Source of the DNA: Dechloromonas sp.
GTDB lineage: Bacteria > Pseudomonadota > Gammaproteobacteria > Burkholderiales > Rhodocyclaceae
Direction: 5' to 3'
NCBI GenBank assembly: GCA_028689015.1
Contig: JAQTXC010000031.1
Span: 1 to 33,226, forward strand
Length of the DNA: 33,226 nt
A program made the position numbers and the translations under genes. Position 1 is the stretch's first letter. Each line of letters begins with the position of its first letter. The notes below the pieces were generated by a model, which had not been told where the DNA came from, searched no databases, and worked only from the letters and a program-made list of their open reading frames with translations. Shown here in pieces: positions 26,085-33,172 of this stretch.

Positions 26085-26281
26085 GGGCTGCCGGCCCGGC
26101 TACGCCGTTCAAAATACTGGCAGGGTAAGCCGGAGTTGGCCTGCACTTGCCGGCAAGGGAGTTGCCTGCTCTTGAATCCCAGGGCCTGACAGGCGTAGGG
26201 AAAATTCACGTCGTGCGTGATCTGGTGGTGCCGGCATTGCATGCAATTCGGCAGGGAATCCAGGGATGACGGCCAGTTCAT
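26072..26281 (-). CDS. small cysteine-rich conserved protein, function unknown
   Basis: The reading frame codes for up to 69 residues. The core has C13-x2-C16, an ITHDVNFPYAC segment, GFKSRQLP and SGLPCQYF, with further cysteines at 31, 43 and 54. I recognise this as a type of small protein (CxxC, T-H/W-D, FPY-C, GFKSRQ-P, SG-C-F) that recurs in proteobacterial genomes and probably binds zinc. The start is uncertain: the ATG at 26281 follows the argC terminator directly, and a second ATG at 26242 would begin just before the second cysteine. Neither has a clear ribosome site. No function is known to me. Confidence 0.65.
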   Translation of the reverse strand: MNWPSSLDSLPNCMQCRHHQITHDVNFPYACQALGFKSRQLPCRQVQANSGLPCQYFERRSRAGSPQTD

Positions 26282-26286
26282 GGCGT

Positions 26287-26316
26287 GAAAAAGCCCGCCG
26301 GTACTGCAAGCGGGCT
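26287..26316 (-). terminator. intrinsic terminator of argC
   Basis: On the minus strand AGCCCGC pairs with GCGGGCT (26310-26316 with 26292-26298) and runs into TTTTT. It lies 15 bases after the argC stop and six bases before the first ATG of the small cysteine-rich gene. Confidence 0.75.
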
Positions 26317-26330
26317 GGCCGGCGGCGGCT

Positions 26331-27281
26331 TCAGATCAGCCCCAGGTTTTCCTCGAGACCGAGGTGTACATTCATCGCCTGCACGGCGGCACCGGATGCA
26401 CCTTTGCCGAGGTTGTCGAGACGGGCCATGATCAGCATTCGCTCGGCATTGCCAAATACGGCAAGATCGACCCGGTTGCTGCCATTGTTGGCTTCGACAT
26501 TGAAGAAACCGCCATCCGTTGTCGCCGCCAGATCAACCGGCAAGACGTTGATGAAGGCCTCGTCGGCATAGTAATCGGCAATGACTTTCTGTACGGCCTC
26601 CGGCGTTGCCGGACGGGTGAACTGGTGCGGTTGCAGGTAGACGGTGACAGCCAGCCCCTTGTAGAACGGGCCGACGATGGGTTGGAAGATCGGTGCCACG
26701 GTCAACCCGGTATACGCCTGCATTTCCGGCAGATGCTTGTGGGCAAGGGCGAGGGCGTAGGGGCGCGGCGCCTTCAGTTGCGTCGTGCTGGCGCTGGCGG
26801 CTTCGTAATCGGCAATCATCGATTTGCCGCCACCGGAATAGCCGGTGATGGAATTGGCCGCAATTTGCGTGTCGATCGGCAGCAAGCCGGCAGCAACCAG
26901 CGGACGCAGTGCCAGGATGAAGGCGGTGGCATGGCAGCCGGGGTTGGCGATGCGTTTGCTAGCGCGAATTTTGGCGCGTTGTTCCAGGCACAGTTCGGGG
27001 AGGCCGAAAGTCCAGTCCGGATTGATGCGGTGCGCGGTCGACGCATCGATGATGCAGGTAGCCGGGTTGTTCACCAGAGAGACCGATTCCTTGGCGGCTT
27101 CGTCGGGCAGGCAAAGGAAGGTAACGTCGGAGGCATTGATCAGGCGCTGGCGTTCTGCCAGGTCCTTGCGCTTGTCGGCATCGATCTTGAGGATTTCGAT
27201 ATCGGCGCGTTGGGCGAGGTATTCATTGATCTGCAGGCCGGTAGTGCCTTCCTGGCCATCGACAAACACTTTATAGGTCAT
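26331..27281 (-). CDS. argC: N-acetyl-gamma-glutamyl-phosphate reductase, type 2
   Basis: ArgC performs the NADPH-dependent third step of arginine synthesis. The 316-residue protein is the short type-2 form: it begins [20 protein letters not shown], has the nucleophile Cys116 in NPGCHAT and the [14 protein letters not shown] segment with active-site His. The type-1 enzyme of E. coli is of different sequence (334 residues). It is separated from efp by 155 bases with an intrinsic terminator, so it probably has its own promoter. A weak GCGGA precedes its ATG. Confidence 0.95.
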   Translation of the reverse strand: MTYKVFVDGQEGTTGLQINEYLAQRADIEILKIDADKRKDLAERQRLINASDVTFLCLPDEAAKESVSLVNNPATCIIDASTAHRINPDWTFGLPELCLEQRAKIRASKRIANPGCHATAFILALRPLVAAGLLPIDTQIAANSITGYSGGGKSMIADYEAASASTTQLKAPRPYALALAHKHLPEMQAYTGLTVAPIFQPIVGPFYKGLAVTVYLQPHQFTRPATPEAVQKVIADYYADEAFINVLPVDLAATTDGGFFNVEANNGSNRVDLAVFGNAERMLIMARLDNLGKGASGAAVQAMNVHLGLEENLGLI

Positions 27282-27360
27282 GGTGAATCCGCTGCGAGGT
27301 TGAACGAGGGGTGAATTCTGGCAGAAATTGGTGACGCTTTGGCGAAAATGCCCGTTTTAC

Positions 27361-27372
27361 GCGGTCGACCGC
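27361..27372. repeat. intergenic palindrome GCGGTCGACCGC
   Basis: This 12-bp perfect palindrome lies in the argC-efp gap. The same 12-mer occurs at 151-162 near the rne terminator, and the 10-bp core CGGTCGACCG also at 5025-5034, 28869-28878 and 29784-29793. Its meaning is unknown. Confidence 0.6.
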
Positions 27373-27383
27373 ACCAAGGGCTC

Positions 27384-27413
27384 AAAATACAAACGGGCAG
27401 CCGAAGCTGCCCG
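27384..27413 (-). terminator. intrinsic terminator of efp
   Basis: On the minus strand the stem CGGGCAGC/GCTGCCCG (27394-27401 with 27406-27413) has a four-base TTCG loop, which is unusually stable, and is followed by TTTGTATTTT. It lies 23 bases after the efp stop. Confidence 0.85.
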
Positions 27414-27436
27414 CTGTATCAACCGGCAAGGACTGA

Positions 27437-27994
27437 TTACTTGCTGCGGCTCTTGTATTCGTCGGTACGCGTATCAATTTCGATCTTGTCGCCGATTTCG
27501 ACGAAGGCCGGGACCGGCAGTTCGAAACCGGTGGAAATCTTGGCCGGCTTCATGACCTTGCCCGAGGTGTCGCCCTTGACGGCCGGCTCGGTATAGATGA
27601 CTTCGCGGACCAGCGAGTTCGGCATTTCAACCGAGATGGCCTTGCCGTCGTAGAAGACGACTTCGCACGGCATGTCGGCTTCGAGGTACTTGAGCGCGTC
27701 GACCATGTTCTCGGCTTCAACTTCGTACTGGTTGTACTCGGCGTCCATGAACACGTACATCGGATCGGCGAAGTAGGAGTAGGTGACTTCCTTCTTGTCG
27801 AGGACGACGACTTCGAACTTGTCGTCAGCCTTGTAAACCGCTTCCGACGGGTTACCGGACAGCAGGTTCTTGAGCTTCATCTTGACGACGGCGGCGTTGC
27901 GGCCGGACTTGTTGTATTCGGTCTTCTGCACCACGAGCGGCTCGGGGCCGACCATGATCACGTTACCGGAGCGGAGTTCCTGAGCGGTCTTCAT
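27437..27994 (-). CDS. efp: elongation factor P, Arg32 (rhamnosylated) type
   Basis: EF-P relieves ribosome stalling at polyproline. The 185-residue protein has the three-domain EF-P layout and the modification loop [14 protein letters not shown] with Arg32 at the tip. Lys34-type EF-P, as in E. coli, has a lysine there. Arg32 is the residue rhamnosylated by EarP, which is encoded just upstream on the same strand (39-bp gap), so the modification system is complete except for dTDP-rhamnose synthesis. The ribosome site is weak. Confidence 0.98.
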   Translation of the reverse strand: MKTAQELRSGNVIMVGPEPLVVQKTEYNKSGRNAAVVKMKLKNLLSGNPSEAVYKADDKFEVVVLDKKEVTYSYFADPMYVFMDAEYNQYEVEAENMVDALKYLEADMPCEVVFYDGKAISVEMPNSLVREVIYTEPAVKGDTSGKVMKPAKISTGFELPVPAFVEIGDKIEIDTRTDEYKSRSK

Positions 27995-28032
27995 GTGAGA
28001 TATCCAAAAATACTGAGAAAAGAAAACGTTAG

Positions 28033-28038
28033 ATTATA
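28033..28038 (-). promoter_or_regulatory. possible -10 element for efp at the earP stop
   Basis: The minus strand reads GGTATAATC, a perfect TATAAT that overlaps the end of earP. It would give an efp transcript beginning about 30 bases before the ATG. No good -35 is seen at the right spacing, so this is a candidate for a separate efp promoter inside the earP-efp pair. Confidence 0.4.
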
Positions 28039-29101
28039 CCTTGCTGGCGCAGAAATTAACGAGGGCTGTGCTCAAATCGGACATTCGCATTAATTCGCTA
28101 CGCCAGGCGAGATTGTGCTGGTGGACCGCTTCCCGTTGGGCGATAAAGGCCAGCCAGCAGTCCACCAGATCGCCAGCGGTATTCCAGGCCATGAACAGTT
28201 GCTGCACTACCTCACGCAGAGGGGGCTCGGCCGCCGCCGTATAGTGATCAAGGAAAGCTTGCAGCTTGGCTAAATGCGCATCGTCGTCCTGACGATAAAT
28301 TTGCCAGATGAAGGGGCGGGCGGCCCATTGAGCGCGGACGAAGGAGTCTTCGCCGCGCACGAAGTTGACTGCGCAACGCCGCAGCAGGGCATCGTACGCG
28401 TCGATCGTCAGGAAGGGCGTAGGCTGCAAACGCGCTTGCCCGACCTGCCATGGGCCGTGGCCGCCGAGCAGGGCGCTGACGGCAGCCTGTGGTTGACCGG
28501 GCGGAATGTGACAGCATAGCGCGTGCGGCGTGGCAGCCAGCGCGCTGAGCCAGGCGGCCAGCGGTGCCGTGTCGTAGCAGAACAGGCTGATTTCCAGCGG
28601 TTTTTCCTTGGTTGCTGTCGTGAGTAGCGGTAAATCCGCTTCGCGCAGCAGTCCCCCGGTCGACGGCGTAAAACCGGGAAAAAAGAAATGTTTGACCAGG
28701 GGCAGGGTGGGGTGGGGTGAGGCCAGGCCGTGACAACCTACCGCCCAGGATTCAGCGGTCAGGTATTCGAGATTGACCCAGCAGGGCCGGTGCACGGCCT
28801 GCGCCATGGCATTCAAATAGGGCGTGGGCAATTCACAGGCGAAGGCCTCGATAATGACCTCGCCCACCCGGTCGACCGTGAAATCGTCTGTCCACCGGCG
28901 GACGTCGACCGATTCAAGCCATTGTGCCGGCAGCTCCGGCGAGCAAGCTGGGCAAAGTGGCTGCAGGCTGTGCAAATCATCGACCCACAGGCGAACCTGG
29001 CGACCGTGTTCGCCGGCCAGTTGGCGGGCTAGACGCCAGCAGACGCCGATGTCCCCATAGTTGTCGATGACGCGGCAGAAGATGTCCCAGTGAAGCTGCA
29101 T
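28034..29101 (-). CDS. earP: EF-P arginine rhamnosyltransferase EarP
   Basis: EarP attaches rhamnose from dTDP-beta-L-rhamnose to Arg32 of EF-P. From the ATG at 29101 it has 355 residues and begins MQLHWDIFCRVIDNYGDIGV, the family N-terminus; Asp13 and Asp17 in DNYGD align with the Asp pair reported as essential in Pseudomonas EarP. The later RGEDSFVRAQWAARPFIWQI is the other conserved block, part of the sugar-nucleotide site. A longer in-frame start would run across the divergent udgB gene. It is upstream of efp on the same strand. The CGGTCGACCG palindrome occurs inside it (28869-28878). Confidence 0.96.
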   Translation of the reverse strand: MQLHWDIFCRVIDNYGDIGVCWRLARQLAGEHGRQVRLWVDDLHSLQPLCPACSPELPAQWLESVDVRRWTDDFTVDRVGEVIIEAFACELPTPYLNAMAQAVHRPCWVNLEYLTAESWAVGCHGLASPHPTLPLVKHFFFPGFTPSTGGLLREADLPLLTTATKEKPLEISLFCYDTAPLAAWLSALAATPHALCCHIPPGQPQAAVSALLGGHGPWQVGQARLQPTPFLTIDAYDALLRRCAVNFVRGEDSFVRAQWAARPFIWQIYRQDDDAHLAKLQAFLDHYTAAAEPPLREVVQQLFMAWNTAGDLVDCWLAFIAQREAVHQHNLAWRSELMRMSDLSTALVNFCASKV

Positions 29102-29126
29102 GGCTGGCATGTTAACATCGCGCCCC

Positions 29127-29777
29127 ATGCTGACCACCACTTTCCAAGACCCACAAGGCTGCACGGCTTGTCCGCGTCTGGCCGAGCACCTGGCGGTGAT
29201 TCGTCGCCGTGACCCCGACTGGCACGCCTTGCCGGTGCCTGCCTTCGGCGCGCTCGATGCTGAACTGCTGGTGCTTGGCCTTGGCCCTGGCGAACGCGGT
29301 GCCAACCGTACTGGCCGCCCGTTTACTGGCGATGTCGCCGGCGAACTTCTCTACCCGGCGCTGCACCGTTTCGGTTACGCCACGGCGGCCGAAGCGCTGG
29401 CCGACGACTGGGCTAACCCGGCGCTGCAACTGGTCAATTGCCGCATCACCAACGCCGTGCGCTGCCTGCCGCCGGCCAACAAACCGCTGACCGCCGAAAT
29501 CCGTCAGTGCAACGGCCATCTCCAGGCCGAACTGGCGGCGATGCCGCAGTTGAAAGTCATCGTCGCCCTCGGCACGGTCGCCCATCAGGCTCTGCTGTGG
29601 TCGTATGGCTTGAAACCGGCCCACGTCAAGTTCGCCCACAATGTCCGCCATGAGCTGCCGGACGGCCGCATCCTGATCGACAGTTACCATTGCAGCGGCT
29701 ACAACTGGCGCACCGGTCGTTTGACACGCGATAGTTTCGAAGCCGTATTTGCCGGCGTTAAAGCGCTTTTGGGCTGA
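29127..29777 (+). CDS. family 5 uracil-DNA glycosylase (UdgB type)
   Basis: Family 5 uracil-DNA glycosylases remove uracil and some other damaged bases from DNA. The protein shows the motif GLGPGERGANRTGRPFTGD with its downstream glycine and the second motif DSYHCSGYN with the active-site His. Cysteines at the N-terminus (GCTACPRL) and in NCRITNAVRCLPP are the expected iron-sulfur ligands. I prefer the ATG at 29127 (216 residues). ATGs at 29109 and 29100 are also in frame; the latter lies base-to-base against the earP start on the other strand. It precedes uvrC, a second repair gene. Confidence 0.9.
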   Translation: MLTTTFQDPQGCTACPRLAEHLAVIRRRDPDWHALPVPAFGALDAELLVLGLGPGERGANRTGRPFTGDVAGELLYPALHRFGYATAAEALADDWANPALQLVNCRITNAVRCLPPANKPLTAEIRQCNGHLQAELAAMPQLKVIVALGTVAHQALLWSYGLKPAHVKFAHNVRHELPDGRILIDSYHCSGYNWRTGRLTRDSFEAVFAGVKALLG

Positions 29778-29792
29778 TTCTCGCGGTCGACC

Positions 29793-31610
29793 GTGGCATT
29801 TGACGCAAAACCTTTCCTCGCCTCGCTGACCGAGCTGCCCGGTGTTTACCGGATGATCGCGGCCGATGGCACCGTGCTCTACGTCGGCAAGGCAAAAAAC
29901 CTGAAGAAACGGGTCGCTTCCTACTTCCGCGAAAACCTGTCCAGCCCGCGCATCGCCCACATGGTCAGTCAGATTGAGCAGGTCGAGACGACGCCAACGC
30001 GCACCGAAGCGGAAGCGCTGCTACTCGAAAACAACCTGATCAAGTCGTTGGCGCCGCGCTACAACATCCTCTTTCGCGACGACAAGTCCTACCCCTACAT
30101 CGTGCTCACGCGCGGCGACTATCCGCGCCTTGGCTTTTTTCGCGGCAATCCGGACCGCAAGGCGGATTATTACGGCCCGTACCCGTCGAGCTGGGCAGTG
30201 CGCGACAGTATCCATCTGCTGCAGAAAATGTTCCGCCTGCGCACCTGCGAGGACACCGTCTTCGCCAACCGCTCACGCCCCTGTCTGTTGTACCAGATCA
30301 AGCGCTGCAGCGGTCCTTGTGTGGATCACATCACACCGGCCGATTACGCGGCCGATGTCCAACTGGCGGCGATGTTCCTGCTCGGCAAGCAGCAGGAAGT
30401 GACCAAACGCCTGACTGAGGCCATGGCAGCGGCGGCAGAACGTTTGGCTTTCGAGCAGGCCGCCATCCTGCGCGACCAGATTCATGCACTGCACCAGGTG
30501 CAGGAAAAGCAGTTCATGTCGAGCAGCAAGGGCGAGGATGTTGACATCGTCGTCGCTGACCAGTCGGCCGGTCAGCTCTGCGTCAATCTGGCGATGATTC
30601 GGGGGGGGCGCCATCTGGGCGACCGACCGTTTTTTCCGAGCCATGCCGGCGATGCCACGCCAGCCGATGCCATTGCTGCCTTCTTGCGCCAGCATTACGC
30701 CGCCCACCCGGCCCCCGCACGGCTGCTGGTGTCGCCCTTGCCCAGCGAAGACGAGGAGGGAAGTGCCGTGGGGCAACTGGCGGAACTGGCCGGTCGCACG
30801 GTGCCGCTCGGCGAAGCACGCAGCCTGAGCCAAAAGGCCTGGGTCGAGATGGCGCTACAGAATGCCCGGCTGGCCATTCTGGCCCGCAGCCAAGCCTCGG
30901 CGCAGCAAGCGCATCGCCTGGCGGCATTACAGGAGGTTCTGCAATTGCCGGAAGCTATGACCCGGATCGAATGTTTCGACATCAGCCATACCATGGGTGA
31001 GGCGGCTGTGGCCTCCTGCGTGGTCTATGACGGTCACGCGATGAGTAAGCGCGACTACCGTCGCTTCAACATCCGCGACATCACGCCCGGCGATGACTAT
31101 GCCGCGATACGCCAGGCGGTCACGCGGCGTTACGACGGGATCGTTAGTGGTGAGGGCAGGGCGCCTGATCTGATCCTGATCGACGGTGGCAAAGGGCAGG
31201 TAGCCTCGGCTTGGGCGGCGCTTGCCGATCTCGGCCTGACCCACCTCAACATGGTCGGCGTCGCCAAGGGCGAAGCGCGCAAGCCCGGCCTCGAAAGCCT
31301 GATTTTTCCTGAGGCCGATGGTCGACCGCCACTCAATCTGCCGACTGACCATCCCGCGCTGCACCTGATTCAGGAAGTACGCGACGAAGCCCATCGCTTT
31401 GCCATTACCGGCCATCGCGGTCAACGCGCCAAAAGTCGCAAATCTTCGACCCTGGAAAACCTACCCGGCGTTGGCCCGGCTCGGCGCAAGGCGCTGGTGG
31501 CCCGCTTTGGCGGACTAGCCGGGGTCAAGAACGCCACCATCGAACAATTGGCTGAAGTGCCCGGCATCAGCCGTGACATGGCCGAAAAGATCCATTCCGC
31601 CTTACACTGA
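29793..31610 (+). CDS. uvrC: excinuclease ABC subunit C
   Basis: UvrC makes the dual incisions of nucleotide excision repair. The 605-residue protein, with a GTG start, has a GIY-YIG domain (PGVYRMIAADGTVLYVGKAK, about 15-95), four cysteines at 152, 164, 172 and 176 with the same spacing as the iron-sulfur ligands of E. coli UvrC, a UVR motif (about 200-235), the RNase H-like endonuclease domain and a C-terminal tandem helix-hairpin-helix (NLPGVGPARRKAL, then VPGISRDMAEKI). The start codon overlaps the palindrome CGGTCGACCG. Eight consecutive G at 30601-30608 fall in codons for RGGR. Confidence 0.97.
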   Translation: MAFDAKPFLASLTELPGVYRMIAADGTVLYVGKAKNLKKRVASYFRENLSSPRIAHMVSQIEQVETTPTRTEAEALLLENNLIKSLAPRYNILFRDDKSYPYIVLTRGDYPRLGFFRGNPDRKADYYGPYPSSWAVRDSIHLLQKMFRLRTCEDTVFANRSRPCLLYQIKRCSGPCVDHITPADYAADVQLAAMFLLGKQQEVTKRLTEAMAAAAERLAFEQAAILRDQIHALHQVQEKQFMSSSKGEDVDIVVADQSAGQLCVNLAMIRGGRHLGDRPFFPSHAGDATPADAIAAFLRQHYAAHPAPARLLVSPLPSEDEEGSAVGQLAELAGRTVPLGEARSLSQKAWVEMALQNARLAILARSQASAQQAHRLAALQEVLQLPEAMTRIECFDISHTMGEAAVASCVVYDGHAMSKRDYRRFNIRDITPGDDYAAIRQAVTRRYDGIVSGEGRAPDLILIDGGKGQVASAWAALADLGLTHLNMVGVAKGEARKPGLESLIFPEADGRPPLNLPTDHPALHLIQEVRDEAHRFAITGHRGQRAKSRKSSTLENLPGVGPARRKALVARFGGLAGVKNATIEQLAEVPGISRDMAEKIHSALH

Positions 31611-31616
31611 CGGCCT

Positions 31617-32195
31617 ATGCCATTCAATATCCCCATCCTGCTGACCTGGTTGCGCATTGTTGCCATCCCGCTGCTGATTGCCGTCTATTACCTGCCGGGC
31701 AACTGGGCGACGCTGCCTGAGCGCAATCTCATCGCCACCCTGATTTTCGTTGCCGCTGCCTTGACGGATTGGGCGGATGGCTACCTGGCGCGCCGCCTCA
31801 ACCAGACCTCGGCTTTTGGTGCCTTTCTCGACCCGGTGGCCGACAAACTGATGGTCGCTGCCGCGCTGATCGTCCTCGTTCAACTCGGCCGGGTCGACGC
31901 CATCATCGCGACCATCATTATCGGACGAGAAATCACCATTTCCGCCCTGCGCGAGTGGATGGCCAAGATCGGTGCTGCCCGCAGCGTTGCGGTCTCGATG
32001 CTAGGCAAAATCAAGACCGTTGCCCAGATGGCCGCCATCCCCTTGCTGCTTTACTACGATCCGGCGTTTGATCTCGATACCCGCCTGTACGGCAATGGCC
32101 TGATCTGGATTGCCGCACTGCTGACGCTGTGGTCGATGGGCTACTATTTGCAGAAGGCTTGGCCGGAGATTTTGCGTCGTACGCAAGAAAATTGA
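31617..32195 (+). CDS. pgsA: CDP-diacylglycerol-glycerol-3-phosphate 3-phosphatidyltransferase
   Basis: PgsA makes phosphatidylglycerol phosphate in the inner membrane. The 192-residue protein has the CDP-alcohol phosphotransferase motif DG-x2-AR-x8-G-x3-D-x3-D at residues 54-76 (DGYLARR, GAFLDPVADK) and several membrane helices. It follows uvrC by six bases, the usual uvrC-pgsA pair, and has no visible ribosome site, so it is probably coupled. The tRNA promoter begins ten bases after its stop. Confidence 0.95.
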   Translation: MPFNIPILLTWLRIVAIPLLIAVYYLPGNWATLPERNLIATLIFVAAALTDWADGYLARRLNQTSAFGAFLDPVADKLMVAAALIVLVQLGRVDAIIATIIIGREITISALREWMAKIGAARSVAVSMLGKIKTVAQMAAIPLLLYYDPAFDLDTRLYGNGLIWIAALLTLWSMGYYLQKAWPEILRRTQEN

Positions 32196-32204
32196 AAAAT
32201 AGTG

Positions 32205-32232
32205 TTGACAGTATTCTTGGCTGGTCTATAAT
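32205..32232 (+). promoter_or_regulatory. consensus sigma70 promoter of the tRNA operon
   Basis: TTGACA (32205-32210) and TATAAT (32227-32232) both match the consensus perfectly with a 16-bp spacer, followed by GCGCGC, a GC-rich discriminator typical of stringently controlled stable-RNA promoters. The first tRNA begins about 12 bases after the expected start site. Confidence 0.93.
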
Positions 32233-32250
32233 GCGCGCTCTGTTTGAGAC

Positions 32251-32326
32251 GCGGCAGTAGCTCAGTTGGTAGAGCGATACCTTGCCAAGGTATAGGTCGA
32301 GAGTTCGAGACTCTTCTGCCGCTCCA
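32251..32326 (+). tRNA. tRNA-Gly(GCC), copy 1
   Basis: A 76-base cloverleaf with encoded CCA: acceptor GCGGCAG/CTGCCGC, anticodon stem ATACC/GGTAT around TTGCCAA (anticodon GCC), T-loop TTCGAGA and discriminator T. It is the first gene after the promoter and is identical to the copy at 32461-32536. Confidence 0.97.
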
Positions 32327-32334
32327 GAATTTTT

Positions 32335-32355
32335 GATGCAGCCAAAAACTGCATC
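32335..32355 (+). other. spacer hairpin between tRNA-Gly and tRNA-Cys
   Basis: GATGCAG/CTGCATC (32335-32341 with 32349-32355) forms a 7-bp stem with a CCAAAAA loop in the 53-base spacer. It is preceded, not followed, by a T-run, so it is more likely an RNA processing structure than a terminator. Confidence 0.5.
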
Positions 32356-32379
32356 GCAGTAGTAGAAGTAAATAGGCGT

Positions 32380-32453
32380 GGCGCGATAGCAAAGCGGTTA
32401 TGCACCGGATTGCAAATCCGTGTAGGTCGGTTCGACTCCGGCTCGCGCCTCCA
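32380..32453 (+). tRNA. tRNA-Cys(GCA)
   Basis: A 74-base cloverleaf with encoded CCA: acceptor GGCGCGA/TCGCGCC, D-arm GC-AAAGCGGTTA-TGC, anticodon loop TTGCAAA (anticodon GCA), T-stem GTCGG/CCGGC. Position 27-43 is a C-T mismatch at the top of the anticodon stem, where a G-U or Watson-Crick pair is usual. The rest is canonical. Confidence 0.95.
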
Positions 32454-32460
32454 AGGTTTT

Positions 32461-32536
32461 GCGGCAGTAGCTCAGTTGGTAGAGCGATACCTTGCCAAGG
32501 TATAGGTCGAGAGTTCGAGACTCTTCTGCCGCTCCA
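32461..32536 (+). tRNA. tRNA-Gly(GCC), copy 2
   Basis: This is identical over all 76 bases to the tRNA at 32251-32326, while the flanking bases differ. It begins seven bases after tRNA-Cys and is followed by a terminator. Confidence 0.97.
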
Positions 32537-32540
32537 AAAT

Positions 32541-32571
32541 AAAAAGGGAAAGCGAAAGCTTTCCCTTTTTT
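32541..32571 (+). terminator. intrinsic terminator of the Gly-Cys-Gly tRNA operon
   Basis: A 13-bp stem (32541-32553 paired with 32558-32570) with a GAAA tetraloop, bounded by A-run and T-run. It starts five bases after the second tRNA-Gly. The tRNA-Leu that follows would then depend on readthrough or its own promoter. Confidence 0.85.
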
Positions 32572-32602
32572 GTATAAAAATTGCGATACACCCACACAAA
32601 GC

Positions 32603-32688
32603 GCCCGGGTGGTGAAATTGGTAGACACAAGAGACTTAAAATCTCTCGCTCTTTGAGTGTACGGGTTCGATTCCCGTCCCGGGCACCA
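32603..32688 (+). tRNA. tRNA-Leu(TAA)
   Basis: An 86-base class II tRNA with acceptor GCCCGGG/CCCGGGC, anticodon stem AGAGA/TCTCT around CTTAAAA (anticodon TAA), a long variable arm, T-arm ACGGG-TTCGATT-CCCGT, and encoded ACCA. It lies after the tRNA operon terminator and ten bases before the DUF1178 gene. Confidence 0.96.
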
Positions 32689-32698
32689 CAGGCTGCGC

Positions 32699-33172
32699 AT
32701 GATCATCTATGACCTTGGTTGTGAAAACGAACACCGCTTTGAGGGCTGGTTTCGCAGTGGCGATGACTTTTCAAGGCAACGCGACAGCGGGCTGATTCAT
32801 TGCCCGCAATGCGATAGCAACCATATCCGTCGTTTGCCTTCTTGCGTTGCAATCGGTGGCCATGCACCCAGTGAGGGTGTCGGGGCGACGAAAGCAGGCA
32901 AGGACATCCGGGCTGCCTCCATCGCGAAGAGTGGTCGCCCTCCGGCAGGCACTGAGATGCTGGCGGTGTATCGGCAATTTGTCGATGCGCTTCAGCACCA
33001 CAGTGAGGACGTGGGAAACGAGTTTGCCAACGAAGCACGCCGAATACAGGCCCACGAGGCACCGGAGCGCCTGATTCGTGGTCAGGCCAGCCTGGACGAA
33101 TGTGAGCAACTGCGTGATGAGGGGATCGATATCCTGATCCTGCCCAGTATCAAGGAAGATGATCTCAATTAA
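32699..33172 (+). CDS. DUF1178 protein
   Basis: The 157-residue protein begins MIIYDLGCENEHRFEGWFRS, has a zinc-ribbon-like pair C35-x2-C38 (IHCPQCDS) followed by IRRLPS, then a low-complexity linker, and a conserved helical C-terminal half (NEFANEARRIQAHEAP, then ILILPSI). This is the DUF1178 family, of unknown function. The ATG at 32699 matches the family start; an earlier in-frame codon would lie inside tRNA-Leu. It follows tRNA-Leu by ten bases and may be cotranscribed with it. No clear ribosome site. Confidence 0.9.
   Translation: MIIYDLGCENEHRFEGWFRSGDDFSRQRDSGLIHCPQCDSNHIRRLPSCVAIGGHAPSEGVGATKAGKDIRAASIAKSGRPPAGTEMLAVYRQFVDALQHHSEDVGNEFANEARRIQAHEAPERLIRGQASLDECEQLRDEGIDILILPSIKEDDLN

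Noticed and set aside
26364-27314. 316-codon plus-strand frame opposite argC
   Set aside because: ArgC on the minus strand has full motifs and length; the opposite frame has none.
32251-32536. Two identical 76-base repeats separated by 134 bases, possible CRISPR or mobile repeat
   Set aside because: Both are complete tRNA-Gly genes; there are no further repeats or cas genes.
32144-32706. Minus-strand open frames over the tRNA cluster, with a repeated GRRVSNSRPIPWQGIA peptide
   Set aside because: This is the antisense translation of the duplicated tRNA-Gly, a well-known source of false proteins.
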